Shown piece by piece: positions 21,685 through 34,277 of a stretch of DNA of 64,000 nt. Location: contig NC_068938.1 of NCBI RefSeq assembly GCF_016801865.2, forward strand, positions 128,984,474-129,048,473. Direction: 5' to 3'. The position numbers and the translations under genes are program-made. Each line of letters begins with the position of its first letter. The stretch's first letter is position 1. Origin of the DNA: Culex pipiens pallens. Taxonomy: Eukaryota; Arthropoda; Insecta; Diptera; Culicidae. The notes beneath the pieces were generated by a model. The model was not told the origin of the DNA. It saw only the letters and a list, made by a program, of their open reading frames with translations, and ran no database searches.

Positions 21685-21720
21685 TATTAGATTAGATTAG
21701 ATTAGATTAGATTAGATTAG
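21685..21720. mobile_element. Tail-only (TTAGA)n retroposon insertion with 17-bp target duplication
   Basis: A 36-bp pure pentamer array is flanked by the perfect 17-bp repeat AATCAAGTTTTAGTGAC (21668-21684 and 21721-21737). The opposite arm of the enclosing palindrome (around 20975-20998) reads through the site once, without array or duplication. The same pentamer ends the retroposon at 45747-46171. Confidence 0.9.
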
Positions 21721-22005
21721 AATCAAGTTTTAGTGACAAAAAGTTAAATAAAAAATCACCAAAAAAATTTTAACCGTGTATCATTTTTTTCCAGTGTAGT
21801 CCATATCCATACCTACAGCTTTGCCGAAGACATCAAATCAATCAAAAATTCCTTTACAAGATACAGATTTTTGAATTTTCATACATCGTTTTTATATGGA
21901 CAGCTGCCAAATTTGTATGGAAAATTGTATGGACAAACTAATGTTGCAAAATGGTTTCTTTGGGCATACGGAAGGCACCAAAAAAGTTTCAGTCGGATTA
22001 AAAAA

Positions 22006-23565
22006 TACAAAAATTCCAATTCTAAAAAATTCCGATTTCGTAGAGAATTGCTCTTTAGAAAAAATCACAGTTTTTAAATTTGATTTTTTACCATTTTTTT
22101 AAACATATTTTCAAATTATGAAGAAATTTCCTACATTTTGCTTTAAGAACTTTGCTGTTTAGCTCTCTAATTGCTGAGATATGGGCATAAGTGTGTCCCA
22201 AAAAAGGCGATGTAATGATAACTTTCGGGTTCACCTGGATTTCGATTTTCCTCAGGAACAATGTTTTCATACAGCGAAAAATTTATAATAATTTTCATCG
22301 TCATGACGCTTACGTTTCTGAGCTCTCATAACAACATCAAGGATTTTATGTTGCAGCCACTTCTGGAGCTAATTAACCTCTCATTATGAGTAGCAATTTC
22401 GCAGTAATGCATAACTATCTAACCGATATTCCTGTTCATCATGCCACAAAATATACTCGATCAAACCAAATAACAAATGACCATCCAGTGATGTGTGAAT
22501 TGCTGTTTTTATCGTCACAGTTTGGCTTTCACCACCCTCTCTGCAGTATTCTTGGAAAATCAATCCCTGGACCCATCCACGACGGAAGCTGAACAGCAGC
22601 AGCAGCAGTTCACGCGTCCCGGATTTATGGCCCCCGAAATCCATTTCTTCGCTGGATTCCATGGCAGTAGATCCCGGTCAACAATGAATAGCCGAGCAGC
22701 AGCAATTGCGAGGGGAAAGAGAAAAAGTTTGGTAATTAACTTAATTAGCTCAACAGAAGTACCGTGAAAATGAATGAGCAAATGTGTATGAATGTGAGAG
22801 TGTTTCTTGGTTTAGTAGTTGTGGTTATGGTTATGGACGAAAAGCTATTCAAATAAATGCTCGTCGGTGTGGTGTTTCGCTTCAACATGATACGACTGAG
22901 AGGGGATCAACTTTAACGCATTAACGACCGTTGCAAACTTTCCAAAACTAATTCCAAACTCAATTGTCCAACGCGGGTCGGGAACTTTCCCATCAGTCCA
23001 TAATGCCATTTCTCGGGGGAAAACTTTTCTAAAAAAAGAAACTTTCCTTCCATCATTAGAAGCCACCCTCGCGTCGTTCCTTTCTCTACGCAAATTGTTG
23101 TCTCGTCAAAGAGGACACATCACACGCCGGGAGAGCCGTGCAATAAATCCTCTATTGAACTCACATGTCATGCATACTGATGACGATGACGGAGATGAGA
23201 TGTCCTCCCCACGTGAAGAAACGTCAACCGTTGACGACCTGGCTAAGGCTGCGGGTGTCGAAAGCACTCAGGATGGGCCAGGAATACACAATAGGCAACG
23301 ACGGCGTCGTCGTCGTCGGTGGCGGTCGGCCTACACACCGAGTGTCAATGCAATATGGCGCTGGGAGCGCTTAAAGGGGATGGTCATGAAGTACGTCGGA
23401 GGCTGGAATAATTTTGGTTATGGTTTCACGTATCCTTGTCAGAAGTTTTAAAGAATTACAATATAAGTTTGAAATACAGGCAGTATTGGCTCAAAAAATC
23501 AGGTGGCAAAAAAAATCTAAGAATAGCACTCACCCAAAAAAAAAAATAATCTTTTTTTTAAACAA
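22006..23565. other. Mostly non-repetitive, gene-free stretch
   Basis: From 22380 to 23450 the composition is balanced and no repeat is recognised. It may be unique host DNA (intergenic or intronic). The 118-codon frame at 23095-23451 has an acidic run and an arginine run from a CGT/CGG-rich patch, without a domain. A conserved regulatory role is possible but cannot be shown here. Confidence 0.45.
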
Positions 23566-23567
23566 CC

Positions 23568-23640
23568 GTAAAACGGGGAGACTTTGATAAGTTTGATATT
23601 TTTCCGGAAAAAGAAGAGTACGAATTAAACATGAATTATA
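23568..23640 (+). repeat. Fragment of the CCGTAAAACGGGG repeat family
   Basis: CCGTAAAACGGGGAGACTTT is followed by a stretch homologous, in reverse complement, to 56867-56921. The same motif occurs at 34846-34870 and 55602-55620. It looks like the end of a dispersed MITE. Confidence 0.6.
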
Positions 23641-23761
23641 TACGTACTCAGCAAAAAATCCGATGGTAAAATCGCATGCAAAAGCATGCACATCACCTTC
23701 GTCAAAATAAACACATATATTACACACTGCATGTACAATTTTTGCAAACACAAAAAAAGTT

Positions 23762-23832
23762 GCAATTGACGGGATTCAAACCCAGCACCAACAATAAGGA
23801 CTGGCGCCTTAGCCTACTCGGCCATCAGACCG
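23762..23832 (-). ncRNA. tRNA-like sequence
   Basis: The minus strand shows GATGGCCGAGTAGGCTAAGG (A box and D arm) and GGGTTTGAATCCCG (B box and T arm). Spacing fits a Ser/Leu-type tRNA with a variable arm. It sits against the MITE starting at 23843 and has no paired acceptor stem, so I read it as a SINE or tRNA relic. Confidence 0.6.
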
Positions 23833-24018
23833 ATAAAGATATGATGATTCTCGTATGTTTGGCAGGTTAAGCGCTCGCTCCTAACTCCATCCAATTAGCT
23901 GATTTTCACTTTTTGAACAACTAATTTTGCATAACTTTTGATAGAAACATGCTTGCTCACTTCTTATTGAGCTATTTTTCACTTGATTTTAGTTGAAAAC
24001 GCTTTTAATTTGCTTTAA

Positions 24019-24630
24019 GGTGAAGCCGTTGATAATTTTCGAAGAAAATTGATCATCACTATAAAATATTCTGTATTAAATTCAATTTAACGAATTTCAG
24101 CAGTTGTTGCCTTCTTGAAGCCACTGAAAGAATGTTTGATCTAAATCAAATGTGCTTCAAAATTTATATAATTTTGTGGCACAGTCATTGACGTCCTAAG
24201 GGAAATTCTCGTATGTTTGGCAGGTTAAGCACTCACTGCTAACTCCATCCAATTTGCTGATTTTCACTATTTAAACAACTAATTTTGCAAAACTTTTGAT
24301 AGAAACTTGCTTGCTCACTTCTTATTGAGCTATTTATCACTCGAGTTCAGTTGAAAACGCTTTTAATTAGCTTTAATTGAATGTCAAAGTTCTGACCTGC
24401 CAACATTAGAGGCACGCTGGAATTAGATGCTGTTCCCCTAGTTGGCAATCATTGATTAATGATGATTTACATAACTTTACAAGGAATGGGATAATCGTTA
24501 CCAAAAGGAATCAGCATGTGTAGGGCACTATTCTAAACAACTTGTTGAAGGAATTTTGTCAAAATATTGAAAGCGACGCAAAATTTATATATTTGAACAA
24601 AAGATCATGACAATGATGGAAGTCTTCACG
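24019..24630. mobile_element. TTAA-flanked insertion (piggyBac-like duplication)
   Basis: The 612-bp insertion starts GGTGAAGCCG and ends GTCTTCACG, so only about 6 bp of inverted terminal repeat (GTGAAG/CTTCAC) is visible. The TTAA duplication is typical of piggyBac-type MITEs. A second copy of the outer MITE (24197-24440) is nested inside it; without that the insertion is about 366 bp. Confidence 0.65.
24197..24440 (+). mobile_element. Uninterrupted copy of the 6220-type MITE
   Basis: The 244-bp copy starts TAAGGGAAATTCTCG and ends TGCTGTTCCCCTA. It provides the empty target for both the SINE in the copy at 6220 and the TTAA insertion in the copy at 23843. Confidence 0.8.
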
Positions 24631-25186
24631 TTAATTGAATGTCAAAGTTCTGGCCTGCCAACATTAGATGCACGCTGGAATTAGATGCTGTTCCCCTATT
24701 TCATTATGTAAAATCACGTAAAATATGCAATTTTTATTTGCAATATTTATTTTACACCCACGACTTTTTCATGCAGCTGGATTACTACTTTTTTAGCTGT
24801 GTACGGAATGGTATGGAACCATGCTGACCATGGTAGAGAAGTGATAAGTTACAGTATGTAAAAAAAGTATTTACACCCCTTGGGCACTATGCACATTTTG
24901 TGATGAAACATGTAAACAATTTAATGTTGACATAAACCTAGTACTACGTTTTGTTCAGAAACTCATGCCGAACATTTTGCTGCAAAAAGCTCATGAAAAG
25001 ATGTTTTCTATAAAAAGTTATATAACAAATACTATCACAAAAATAAAAAAGGTGCAAAAAAAGTTTGTACACCTTTCGAAAAATTAACATAAATAAAGTT
25101 ATTTGTTGACAAATCACCATAAATCTAGTCTCGCAACTCCAAATAGGCATCCCTGACTGATTAAAAAAATAATTTGGATTGAATAT

Positions 25187-25447
25187 TGTGTGAGTCTATA
25201 AACCCACTCGGGAAATCGCCCGCCGGGAGAATCGGTGCGGACTCACATCCGATCCGACCGAGCGTCACACGAGTAAAGAGGACGGGAGCTGGACCTGCTT
25301 TGTCAGCTGTCACCGCACCGTTCGTGTGGCTGCGTCCATGCGCTGTCAGTGCATGGCTGCGTCAAGCCCGTCGTACGAGGGGCCTATTCGACTCGATTCA
25401 ATAGAGTGCGCTCACATACATCGCAATAGGGTGTATCACTCCACACA
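25187..25447 (-). repeat. 3' LTR of the LARD-like element
   Basis: The plus strand starts TGTGTGAGTCTATAAACCC and ends ATCACTCCACACA, so the termini are TG...CA. The sequence is identical by eye to 28436-28696. A 72-codon frame inside it also appears in the other LTR and is not a gene. Confidence 0.95.
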
Positions 25448-25462
25448 TCTCTCCTCTTCTCC
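25448..25462 (-). promoter_or_regulatory. Polypurine tract
   Basis: The minus strand reads GGAGAAGAGGAGAGA directly before the LTR. This is the expected plus-strand DNA primer position and fixes the element's orientation. Confidence 0.85.
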
Positions 25463-25765
25463 ATAAAAAAATATTGTTGAAACAATTGAACTATGAAATG
25501 AATGCCACGACTACATAACGGCATTCCTATGCAATCTGCAAAAGTTTTCATTAAAACCATAAAACCAAATCCCCAGTAACCTTCGGATTGCCAACATTGA
25601 TGAAAGAAAAGAAGGATACGTTAGAATGTCTAACAAGCATATCACTTAATGCATCGAACTAAACTGCAGCCCAATGTTAGTCCATCTTAGCTTTGACTAA
25701 ATCACCATTTTAAATTAGCTAATTTTCTTTTTCTAAGTCATGATTGTTATTTTCGTGATTTTCTG

Positions 25766-26030
<265 letters not shown>

Positions 26031-26508
26031 GTTTCTGTAAACCATTCTGGCATATAACCTACTTTATCGTTATTAAATTTTTTAGTTGCTTACATTACAC
26101 TACCAAATGATTCAAGTCTTATTTTCCACTCTCTTTAATGACCTACATTCTGGCAAACACAGCACTACATACAGAAATTCCTAAAATCCTTAAAACTTTT
26201 CAATATTTCTTGCATCTTTTTTATTAACTTAAATTTACCTTAAACAAATCATTATGCATCATCATCTGTTCACAGCTTTGCCACAAAATTCACTACGAGA
26301 GCATTCGTGACTATATTTTAATTATTTCCCAAAGCAATCTCAATAACCTACACCTACACCTCTGGCCTTTTGCCCGTTTCAAACTTTTCAACCACAGAGA
26401 GTCAGTCTGAACCACCATTTTCTAAACTACGGCTAGACAGACTGACCTACCATACATCTAGCGATTTCAGTAACGCAAATCGCAGCATTTGAAGCCATGT
26501 TTTCATTG
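26031..26508. other. Unique interior of the LTR element
   Basis: Non-coding spacer between the CT tract and the satellite. No gag-, protease- or polymerase-like frame is visible on either strand. Confidence 0.6.
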
Positions 26509-28188
26509 GACCAAACGCGGCCTTCCAGGATATTTACCACGGCGGGCCAATCTGACCCACCGTGACAAAATGTTCCACCAATCGCGGCCTTCCAGGCTAT
26601 TTACCACGGCGGGCCAATCTGACCCACCGTGCCCAACGCGACAAAATGTTCCAACAATCGCGGCCTTCCAGGCTATTTACCACGGCGGGCCAATCTGACC
26701 CACCGTGCCCAACGCGACAAAACGTTCTACCATTCGCGGCCTTCCAGGCTATTTTCCACGGCAGGCCCATCTGACCTCCGTGCCCATCGCGATTCATTTT
26801 TTCTTGGAACAATCGCGGCCTTCCAGGCTATTTACCACGGCGGGCCAATCTGACCCACCGTGCCCAACGCGACAAAACGTTCCTCCAATCGCGGCCTTCC
26901 AGGCTATTTTCCACGGTAGGCCCATCTGACCTCCGTGCCCATCGCGATTCATTTTTTCTTGGAACAATCGCGGCCTTCCAGGCTATTTACCACGGCGGGC
27001 CAATCTGACCCACCGTGCCCAACGCGACAAAATGTTCCTCCAATCGCGGCCTTCCAGGCTATTTCCCACGGCAGGCCCATTTGACCTCCGTGCCCAACGC
27101 GACTCTTTTTTTCTTGGAACAATCGCGGCCTTCCAGGCTATTTACCACGGCGGGCCAATCTGACCCACCGTGCCCAACGCGACAAAATGTTCCTCCAATC
27201 GCGGCCTTCCAGGCTATTTCCCACGGCAGGCCCATTTGACCTCCGTGCCCAACGCGACTCTTTTTTTCTTGGAACAATCGCGGCCTTCCAGGCTATTTAC
27301 CACGGCGGGCCAATCTGACCCACCGTGCCCAACGCGACAAAATGTTCCTCCAATCGCGGCCTTCCAGGCTATTTCCCACGGCAGGCCCATTTGACCTCCG
27401 TGCCCAACGCGACTCTTTTTTTCTTGGAACAATCGCGGCCTTCCAGGCTATTTACCACGGCGGGCCAATCTGACCCACCGTGCCCAACGCGACAAAATGT
27501 TCCTCCAATCGCGGCCTTCCAGGCTATTTCCCACGGCAGGCCCATTTGACCTCCGTGCCCAACGCGACTCTTTTTTTCTTGGAACAATCGCGGCCTTCCA
27601 GGCTATTTACCACGGCGGGCCAATCTGACCCACCGTGCCCAACGCGACAAAATGTTCCTCCAATCGCGGCCTTCCAGGCTATTTCCCACGGCAGGCCCAT
27701 TTGACCTCCGTGCCCAACGCGACTCTTTTTTTCTTGGAACAATCGCGGCCTTCCAGGCTATTTACCACGGCGGGCCAATCTGACCCACCGTGCCCAACGC
27801 GACAAAATGTTCCTCCAATCGCGGCCTTCCAGGCTATTTCCCACGGCAGGCCCATTTGACCTCCGTGCCCAACGCGACTCTTTTTTTCTTGGAACAATCG
27901 CGGCCTTCCAGGCTATTTACCACGGCGGGCCAATCTGACCCACCGTGCCCAACGCGACAAAATGTTCCTCCAATCGCGGCCTTCCAGGCTATTTCCCACG
28001 GCAGGCCCATTTGACCTCCGTGCCCAACGCGACTCTTTTTTTCTTGGAACAATCGCGGCCTTCCAGGCTATTTACCACGGCGGGCCAATCTGACCCACCG
28101 TGCCCAACGCGACAAAATGTTCCTCCAATCGCGGCCTTCCAGGCTATTTCCCACGGCAGGCCCATTTGACCTCCGTGCCCAACGCGAT
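26509..28188. repeat. 76/79-bp satellite with 155-bp higher-order unit
   Basis: Monomers start at (A)ATCGCGGCCTTCCAGGCTAT. Type A (76 bp) has ACCACGGCGGGCCAATCTGA. Type B (79 bp) has CCCACGGCAGGCCCATTTGA and a TTTTTTTCTTGG insert. The order is A, A, then about ten AB pairs from 26656, each 155 bp. The last eight pairs, from about 26966, are nearly identical; the first two pairs are variants. The repeated 72-74 residue frames arise from the array and are not genes. Confidence 0.95.
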
Positions 28189-28418
28189 TCAATCATATTC
28201 CTTTCTGTCAAACTCGGTTTCACTTTACTCACTCACCGAGCACTCACACGCTCGCGCTTTTGCTGAATCCCTTTCCTCACTTTAATACTTCCTCCAAAAG
28301 AAAAGTCTCTTTTTTTCACCAATCACCAGCACCAAAACAAACAAACAAATCTGCACCAAAAAACACGTCGGCAGGCGATTTCCCGACGGTTCTTAGAAGT
28401 TGAAAATAAAATTCCAAC
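28189..28418 (-). other. Leader region of the LTR element
   Basis: Non-coding sequence between the satellite and the primer-binding site. It contains GGCGATTTCCCGA, an inverted copy of a short LTR segment. Confidence 0.5.
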
Positions 28419-28435
28419 TCCGTCACGGTCGCCAA
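28419..28435 (-). promoter_or_regulatory. Primer-binding site (tRNA-Arg type)
   Basis: The minus strand reads TGGCGACCGTGACGGAG one base after the LTR. TGG complements the tRNA CCA end and CGACCGTGAC complements an Arg-type acceptor stem. The tRNA identity comes from knowledge of related elements. Confidence 0.78.
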
Positions 28436-28696
28436 TGTGTGAGTCTATAAACCCACTCGGGAAATCGCCCGCCGGGAGAATCGGTGCGGACTCACATCCG
28501 ATCCGACCGAGCGTCACACGAGTAAAGAGGACGGGAGCTGGACCTGCTTTGTCAGCTGTCACCGCACCGTTCGTGTGGCTGCGTCCATGCGCTGTCAGTG
28601 CATGGCTGCGTCAAGCCCGTCGTACGAGGGGCCTATTCGACTCGATTCAATAGAGTGCGCTCACATACATCGCAATAGGGTGTATCACTCCACACA
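28436..28696 (-). repeat. 5' LTR of the LARD-like element
   Basis: The 261-bp repeat is identical by eye to 25187-25447. In its own orientation it is the promoter LTR next to the primer site. Confidence 0.95.
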
Positions 28697-29935
28697 AATA
28701 TAAAGTTTACTAATTACTTAGTATAAAAGTTTATATAACTCTGGAAATTCTATATAAAACTTATCTAAACTTAATTTTGCAAACTTTCAATTTAACTAAT
28801 TGTCAATATATTACCATAGAATTGCTAAATAAACATTCTGGAGTGGGTATAACACCGTTTTGGGGGTCTTTGTATCGCTAGAATAGATTTTTCGTTGGAA
28901 TTTCGTACCAACCCGGAATTACGTCGTCGAAAAATCCGCCGGCATCCGAACCGGTCCACAATTCACAAGTTAACCTATGTGGAATCGGAAAGGGCATAAA
29001 ATTTCCGATCTTTTGATACCCATACATCTAGGTTTTCTATAAAACCCACGTTTTTAAATACCTAGGCAAAAACGTTGTTATGGTTTCGTTAGAGCAATCT
29101 GCCAAAAATGTATGGAATTTTGTAATTTTTGTTCTCTTGGATCAAACTTACTTTTTGCCCAGGTATTTAAAAACGTGGGTTTTATAGAAAACCTAGATGT
29201 ATGGGTATCAAAAGATCGGAAATTTTATGCCCTTTCCGATGCCACAGGTTAACTTGTGAATTGTGGACCGGTTCGGATGCCGGCGGATTTTTCGACGACG
29301 TAATTCCGGGTTGGTACGAAATTCCAACGAAAAATCTATTCTAGCGATACAAAGACCCCCAAAACGGTGTTATACCCACTCCAAAATGTTTATTTAGCAA
29401 TTCTATGGTAATATATTGACATTTAGTTAAATTGAAAGTTTGCAAAATTAAGTTTAGATAAGTTTTATATAGAATTTCCAGAGTTATATAAACTTTTATA
29501 CTAAGTAATTAGTAAACTTTATATTCAATCCAAATTATTTTTTTAATCGGTCAAGGATGCCTATTTGGAGTTGGAGAGACTAGATTTATGGTGATATGTC
29601 AACAAATAACTTTATTTACGTTAATTTTTCGAAAGGTGTACAAACTTTTTTTGCACCTTTTTTTTATTTTTGTAATAGTATTTGTTATATAACTTTTTAT
29701 AGAAAACATCTTTTCATGAGCTTTTTGCAGCAAAATGTTCGGCATGAGTTTCTGAACAAAACGTAGTACTAGGTTTATGTCAACATTAAATTGTTTACAT
29801 GTTTCATCACAAAATGTGCATAGTGCCCAAGGGGTGTAAATACTTTTTTTACATACTGTATCTATAATTAAGAAAATGTGTATGAATACAATTATTTCAA
29901 TATTCTCAAAATTTCATCATTTTCACAATGAACAT

Positions 29936-31695
29936 CACGGGTCCCCCACAGACCGTTATTATGAAAAAAAAAATTCCATCCAAACCAATGATTGGACATG
30001 GTTTCTGGGACCATTCTGCACCTCTGGGCCGAGTTTCAAAATATTTGCCGGCAGAATTTTCAAATACGGTCGGTTTTAGTATTTTGAGTAGAAATTAAGG
30101 GGAAATCACATGTAAAATGCGTAGGAAAAGTTCTAAGTTTTAATGTTTTAACTCTAAAACGTTATTGATCATGGTTTTAAATTGTGTTTACATGTAGCAG
30201 AATGATATAAAACGATTTACGGGACTGACTTAGCCGGATTAAGCCTTATTTAAGTGACTTAAGTACATTATTAACAAGTTTATACATAAATATCTAATGA
30301 AAACTCCAACATTAGGCAATTTCAAGTCAAGGAAACCAAGATTACACACAAATTATATAAAATGGGGTGACTTTGAGCCAAGGGGTGACATTGTACCAAC
30401 AAACGACTAAAGATGGTTTAAATAAGCTTGGATTTTGTGATAATTATTGTATTTGCAGACGGATTAATTTGGTCTAGTTATGTTCCCATATAAAGAATTT
30501 GATGATATTGCTACGCAAATCTGCTAATTCGGTTTAAATAAGGTCTATTGATTTAAAAACACCTAGAAGTGACAATTTTGAAAATGATGCGCAAAATGAT
30601 TAGTTCTGAATCAACTCCTATTGATATTTAATAAAACAATCAAAATATTAAGGCATCAAATTTAGTGACATGGCAAGTTTGTAGTATTGCAAAATAAAAT
30701 TCTCCTTTTTGTTTTTAAACGTTCACAAATTTATCATCATAAAATATTGTATTTTATAATTGAATAAAGTGTTGTTGATACAGTTTGATCATCGTTAGAA
30801 ATCATTGAAACATATTATTGATCAGCAAGTACGTTTGCTAATAATATATCCAGTAAAACAAATCTTATTCCTGCCCAAGTGAAAACACAATCACTCATCC
30901 ACTCTTTTAACAAGCTTGGCATATCTAATTAAAATTCGAAAATAGTGTGGTCAAATACGTGTGGGCTATTGGACTTAAAAATACTTGCATACGATGTATG
31001 TTTTGCACATCAGTAGTTGTAGTTTGTGTCCTTAAACTCTTGTCGGGTTTGAACAATAAGGCTAATAACACTAAAGCTTTATCTTATTTTTTTTGTTTTT
31101 CGTGCTTATCTTACTTTTTATGCCATTTTTGAAAATTATGGGAGAGTGCATAAACTAAACAACGATTAAACCTTACAATTAACGCCTATCGAGCTTGTTG
31201 TTAAGCTATCTAGCTATTATACAATCGTAAAATTTGGTACAATGTCACCCCTTGGCTCAAAGTCACCCCATTTTATATAATTTGTGTGCAATCTTGGTTT
31301 CCTTGACTTGAAAATGCCTAATGTAGGATTTTTCATTAGATTTTTATGTATAAACTTGTTAATAATGTACTTAAGTCACTTAAATAAGGCTTAATCCGGC
31401 TAAGTCAGTCCCGTAAATCGTTTTATATCATTCTGCTACATGTAAATACAATTTAAAACCATGATCAATAACGTTTTAGAGTTAAAACATTAAAACTTAG
31501 AACTTTTCCTACGCATTTTACATGTGATTTCCCCTTAATTTCTACTCAAAATACTAAAACTGACCGTATTCGAAAATTCTGCCGGCAAATATTTTGAAAC
31601 TCGGCCCAGAGGTGCAGAATGGTCCCAGAAACCATGTCCAATCATTGGTTTGAGTGGAAATTTTTTTTTCATAATAACGGTCTGTGGGGGACCCG
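29936..31695. mobile_element. Foldback element, about 1.76 kb
   Basis: Arms of about 470 bp (29936-30410 and 31225-31695) are inverted repeats ending CACGGGTCCCCCACAGACCG. The 7-bp repeat TGAACAT flanks it (29929-29935 and 31696-31702). The exact edge is ambiguous by one or two bases. The 0.8-kb centre is AT-rich and holds no convincing frame. Superfamily not assigned. Confidence 0.8.
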
Positions 31696-31702
31696 TGAAC
31701 AT

Positions 31703-32165
31703 GTTTACAAATCGGAAAACGTAATGCATTTTCGGATTCTTTGGACAATTTTCCTCTAGGAGTAGTTAAAATATGTTTGTTAATGATAATTATTATGAGT
31801 TTTGAAACATAATTTAGAAATTTCTGCAAATTTATAGGCATTTTCAGTAGAATAAATTATATATGAAATGTGAAAACTTTTGATTCTTGCATCGAATTCA
31901 GTTTAAAATGCAATATGAATCGATAATTTTATCAACAAAACTGTTTTTAACGGCTTTCAGGTAAAATAAAACTTTTAAACAATTTTACCTGAGATTTATA
32001 TTAGTTACGGAAATTTCTTTCCGCATAATTGATCGACGCCTCCTACATCGTACAGCCGACAACAGTTATCCAAACTACGAACAAAGCTAAACTTCGTTTA
32101 CCTCGCCGCGATTATAGCAAGTTGCTCGATTGATGCTCAATAAGCAAAATCGCAGTACCTCATGT
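31703..32165. other. AT-rich spacer between two palindromes
   Basis: No gene or repeat ends seen. Confidence 0.5.
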
Positions 32166-32173
32166 GTGAGGAC

Positions 32174-34269
32174 TAGCCTGTCCCATTTTGAGGTCATGTC
32201 GAGGAATTTCAGGTGCTCACTTCTTAAATGGTAGATTATGATGTTAGGAACAATGTTTTCTTAGACAAGAAAAAATAATAAAATACTTTCTCGCACCCCC
32301 TAGTCGATTTACTGAAAAAAGGCACTTTTTTGAACAAATTTTCTAAAATCGCTTGGAATCAATACAAAAACTGTTTCGATCAGGTGTGTATTATCTTCAA
32401 ACGATAGGTTTTTGTCCATAGATTAAGATGCACTATCAATATTGGACCAAAATTTAAGTTTTTGGACACTCCCAGGCGGATTTGTGTCGAAAAAATCGCA
32501 TTTTTTCGAAACTTTTTTCAGAAATGTTCATTTAATTTAGGGTAGCCTATTTTTCCCCGTAAAACCAATACATGCAGCTTGTAGGAAATTTCATGGCGAA
32601 CATTTTTCCTTCTGAGAAAATGCAATTTCGACACTCCAGAGCCGAGATATTTGAGTTTTAGTGAGGAAAAAAGTGACAATTTTCAAAATTTCTCAGAATT
32701 CAGAAGCAAGGCCTACTAATTACACGATGTAGCAAGCATATGTCTCAAAGGTCAGGGTATGCTTTTTATAGTAATTTTGGCCGCTGAATCCGAATCTGAA
32801 ATCAAATTTCGTGTAAACAGTGATGTTTTGGAGCTACACCCTTTTGGAATGTTATTTGCGTGTTTAAGAGGCAGTTTTTGTAAATTTTGCTCCGTTTGTT
32901 CTAGAGGTCGTATCGAGGTGCTCCGATTTGGATGAAACTTTCAGCGTTTGTTTGTCTATACATGAGATGAACTCATGCCAAATATGAGCCCTCTATGACA
33001 AAGGGAAGTGGGGTAAACGGGCATTGAAGTTTGAATTTTCCGAGGATTTCGAATATGACAAAAGTTAGACTAAAAAGAGCCGCTATGGATGCCTACAGGA
33101 CAATAACTAACGTTGTAAAATGTTTGTTATAGAAAAATCGAAAAACTATGAGAAAAACTGCGATTGACCAAAAAGTTATTACCGTAGGCTTATAGTCCAT
33201 GAAATTCCCTAACTTTTGAACTAAAAGAGTATGGGTGTTGGAGGTTGCTGCAAAAAAATTTAACAGTAATTTGCAAAAGCTATGAGAAAAAGTTAAACCA
33301 ATCCTGGATGTCTATGGCTCATTTTGAAGTGCTTCAAAAGACCTTTCGAATGCATCTAAGAGAGTGGGAATTGATGAAGTTTTACTAAAATGCGAGCAAT
33401 TTAATTTTAAGATTTTTTATGTTTTTTACCCCACTTCCCTTTGTCGTAGAGGGCTCATATTTGGCATGAGTTCATCTCATGTATAGACAAACAAACGCTG
33501 AAAGTTTCATCCAAATCGGAGCACCTCGATACGACCTCTAGAACAAACCGATCAATATTTACAAAAACTGCCTCTTAAACACGCAAATAACATTCCAAAA
33601 GGGTGTAGCTCCAAAACATCACTGTTTACACGAAATTTGATTTCAGATTCGGATTCAGCGGCCAAAATTACTATAAAAAAGCATACCCTGACCTTTGAGA
33701 CATATGCTTGCTACATCTTGTAATTAGTAGGCCTTGCTTCTGAATTCTGAGAAATTTTGAAAATTGTCACTTTTTTCCTCACTAAAACTCAAATATCTCG
33801 GCTCTGGAGTGTCGAAATTGCATTTTCTCAGAGGGAAAAATGTTCGCCATGAAATTTCCTACAAGCTGCATGTATTGGTTTTACTGGGAAAAATAGGCTA
33901 CCCTAAATTAAATGAACATTTCTGAAAAAAGTTTCGAAAAAATGCGAATTTTTCGACACAAATCCGCCTGGGAGAGTCCAAAAACTTAAATTTTGGTCCA
34001 ATATTGATAGTGCATCTTAATCTATGGACAAAAACCTATCGTTTGAAGATAATACACACCTGATCGAAACAGTTTTTGTATTGATTCCAAGCGATTTTAG
34101 AAAATTTGTTCAAAAAAGTGACTTTTTTCAGTAAATCGACTAGGGGGTGCGAGAAAGTATTTTATTATTTTTTCTTGTCTAAGAAAACATTGTTCCTAAC
34201 ATCATAATCTACCATTTAAGAAGTGAGCACCTGAAATTCCTCGACATGACCTCAAAATGGGACAGGCTA
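32174..34269. mobile_element. hAT-like foldback, 2,096 bp
   Basis: Arms of about 840 bp (32174-33015 and 33430-34269) are nearly identical inverted repeats with termini TAGCCTGTCCCATTTTGAGG. The 8-bp duplication GTGAGGAC is exact (32166-32173 and 34270-34277). The centre (33016-33429) is unique. No transposase frame is present in arms or centre. Confidence 0.92.
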
Positions 34270-34277
34270 GTGAGGAC

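Larger units (their letters stand above)
19757..22005. mobile_element. Large foldback with two nested insertions
   Basis: The left arm (19757-19854 plus 20856 to about 21300) is the reverse complement of the right arm (about 21400-22005). Landmarks are CCGACTGAAACTTTTTTGGT on the left and its complement near 21980, and TTTTTATTTACTTTTTGTCA near 20960. The left arm is interrupted by the 993-bp MITE at 19855 and the right arm by a (TTAGA)n insert at 21685. Arms are diverged, so this is an older element. A related fragment occurs at 18307-18370 and at 55370-55460. Confidence 0.75.
23843..24698 (+). mobile_element. TA-type MITE copy split by a TTAA-flanked insertion
   Basis: The outer copy consists of 23843-24018 and 24631-24698. 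It is the same family as 6220-7047. The break point carries TTAA on both sides (24015-24018 and 24631-24634), and the uninterrupted copies read GCTTTAATTGAATG at that point, with TTAA present once. Confidence 0.82.

Noticed and set aside
21685..21720. Telomere-like repeat
   Set aside because: The pentamer is TTAGA, not the insect TTAGG, and a target duplication shows it is a retroposon tail.
23095..23451. 118-codon frame with acidic and Arg-rich runs
   Set aside because: Runs come from simple GAT and CGT/CGG repeats; no domain or splice context seen.
26509..28188. CRISPR-like array
   Set aside because: Whole units repeat without unique spacers, and the DNA is eukaryotic.
27015..28285. Series of 60-74 codon frames on both strands
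   Set aside because: They repeat every 155 bp with the satellite inside the LTR element.
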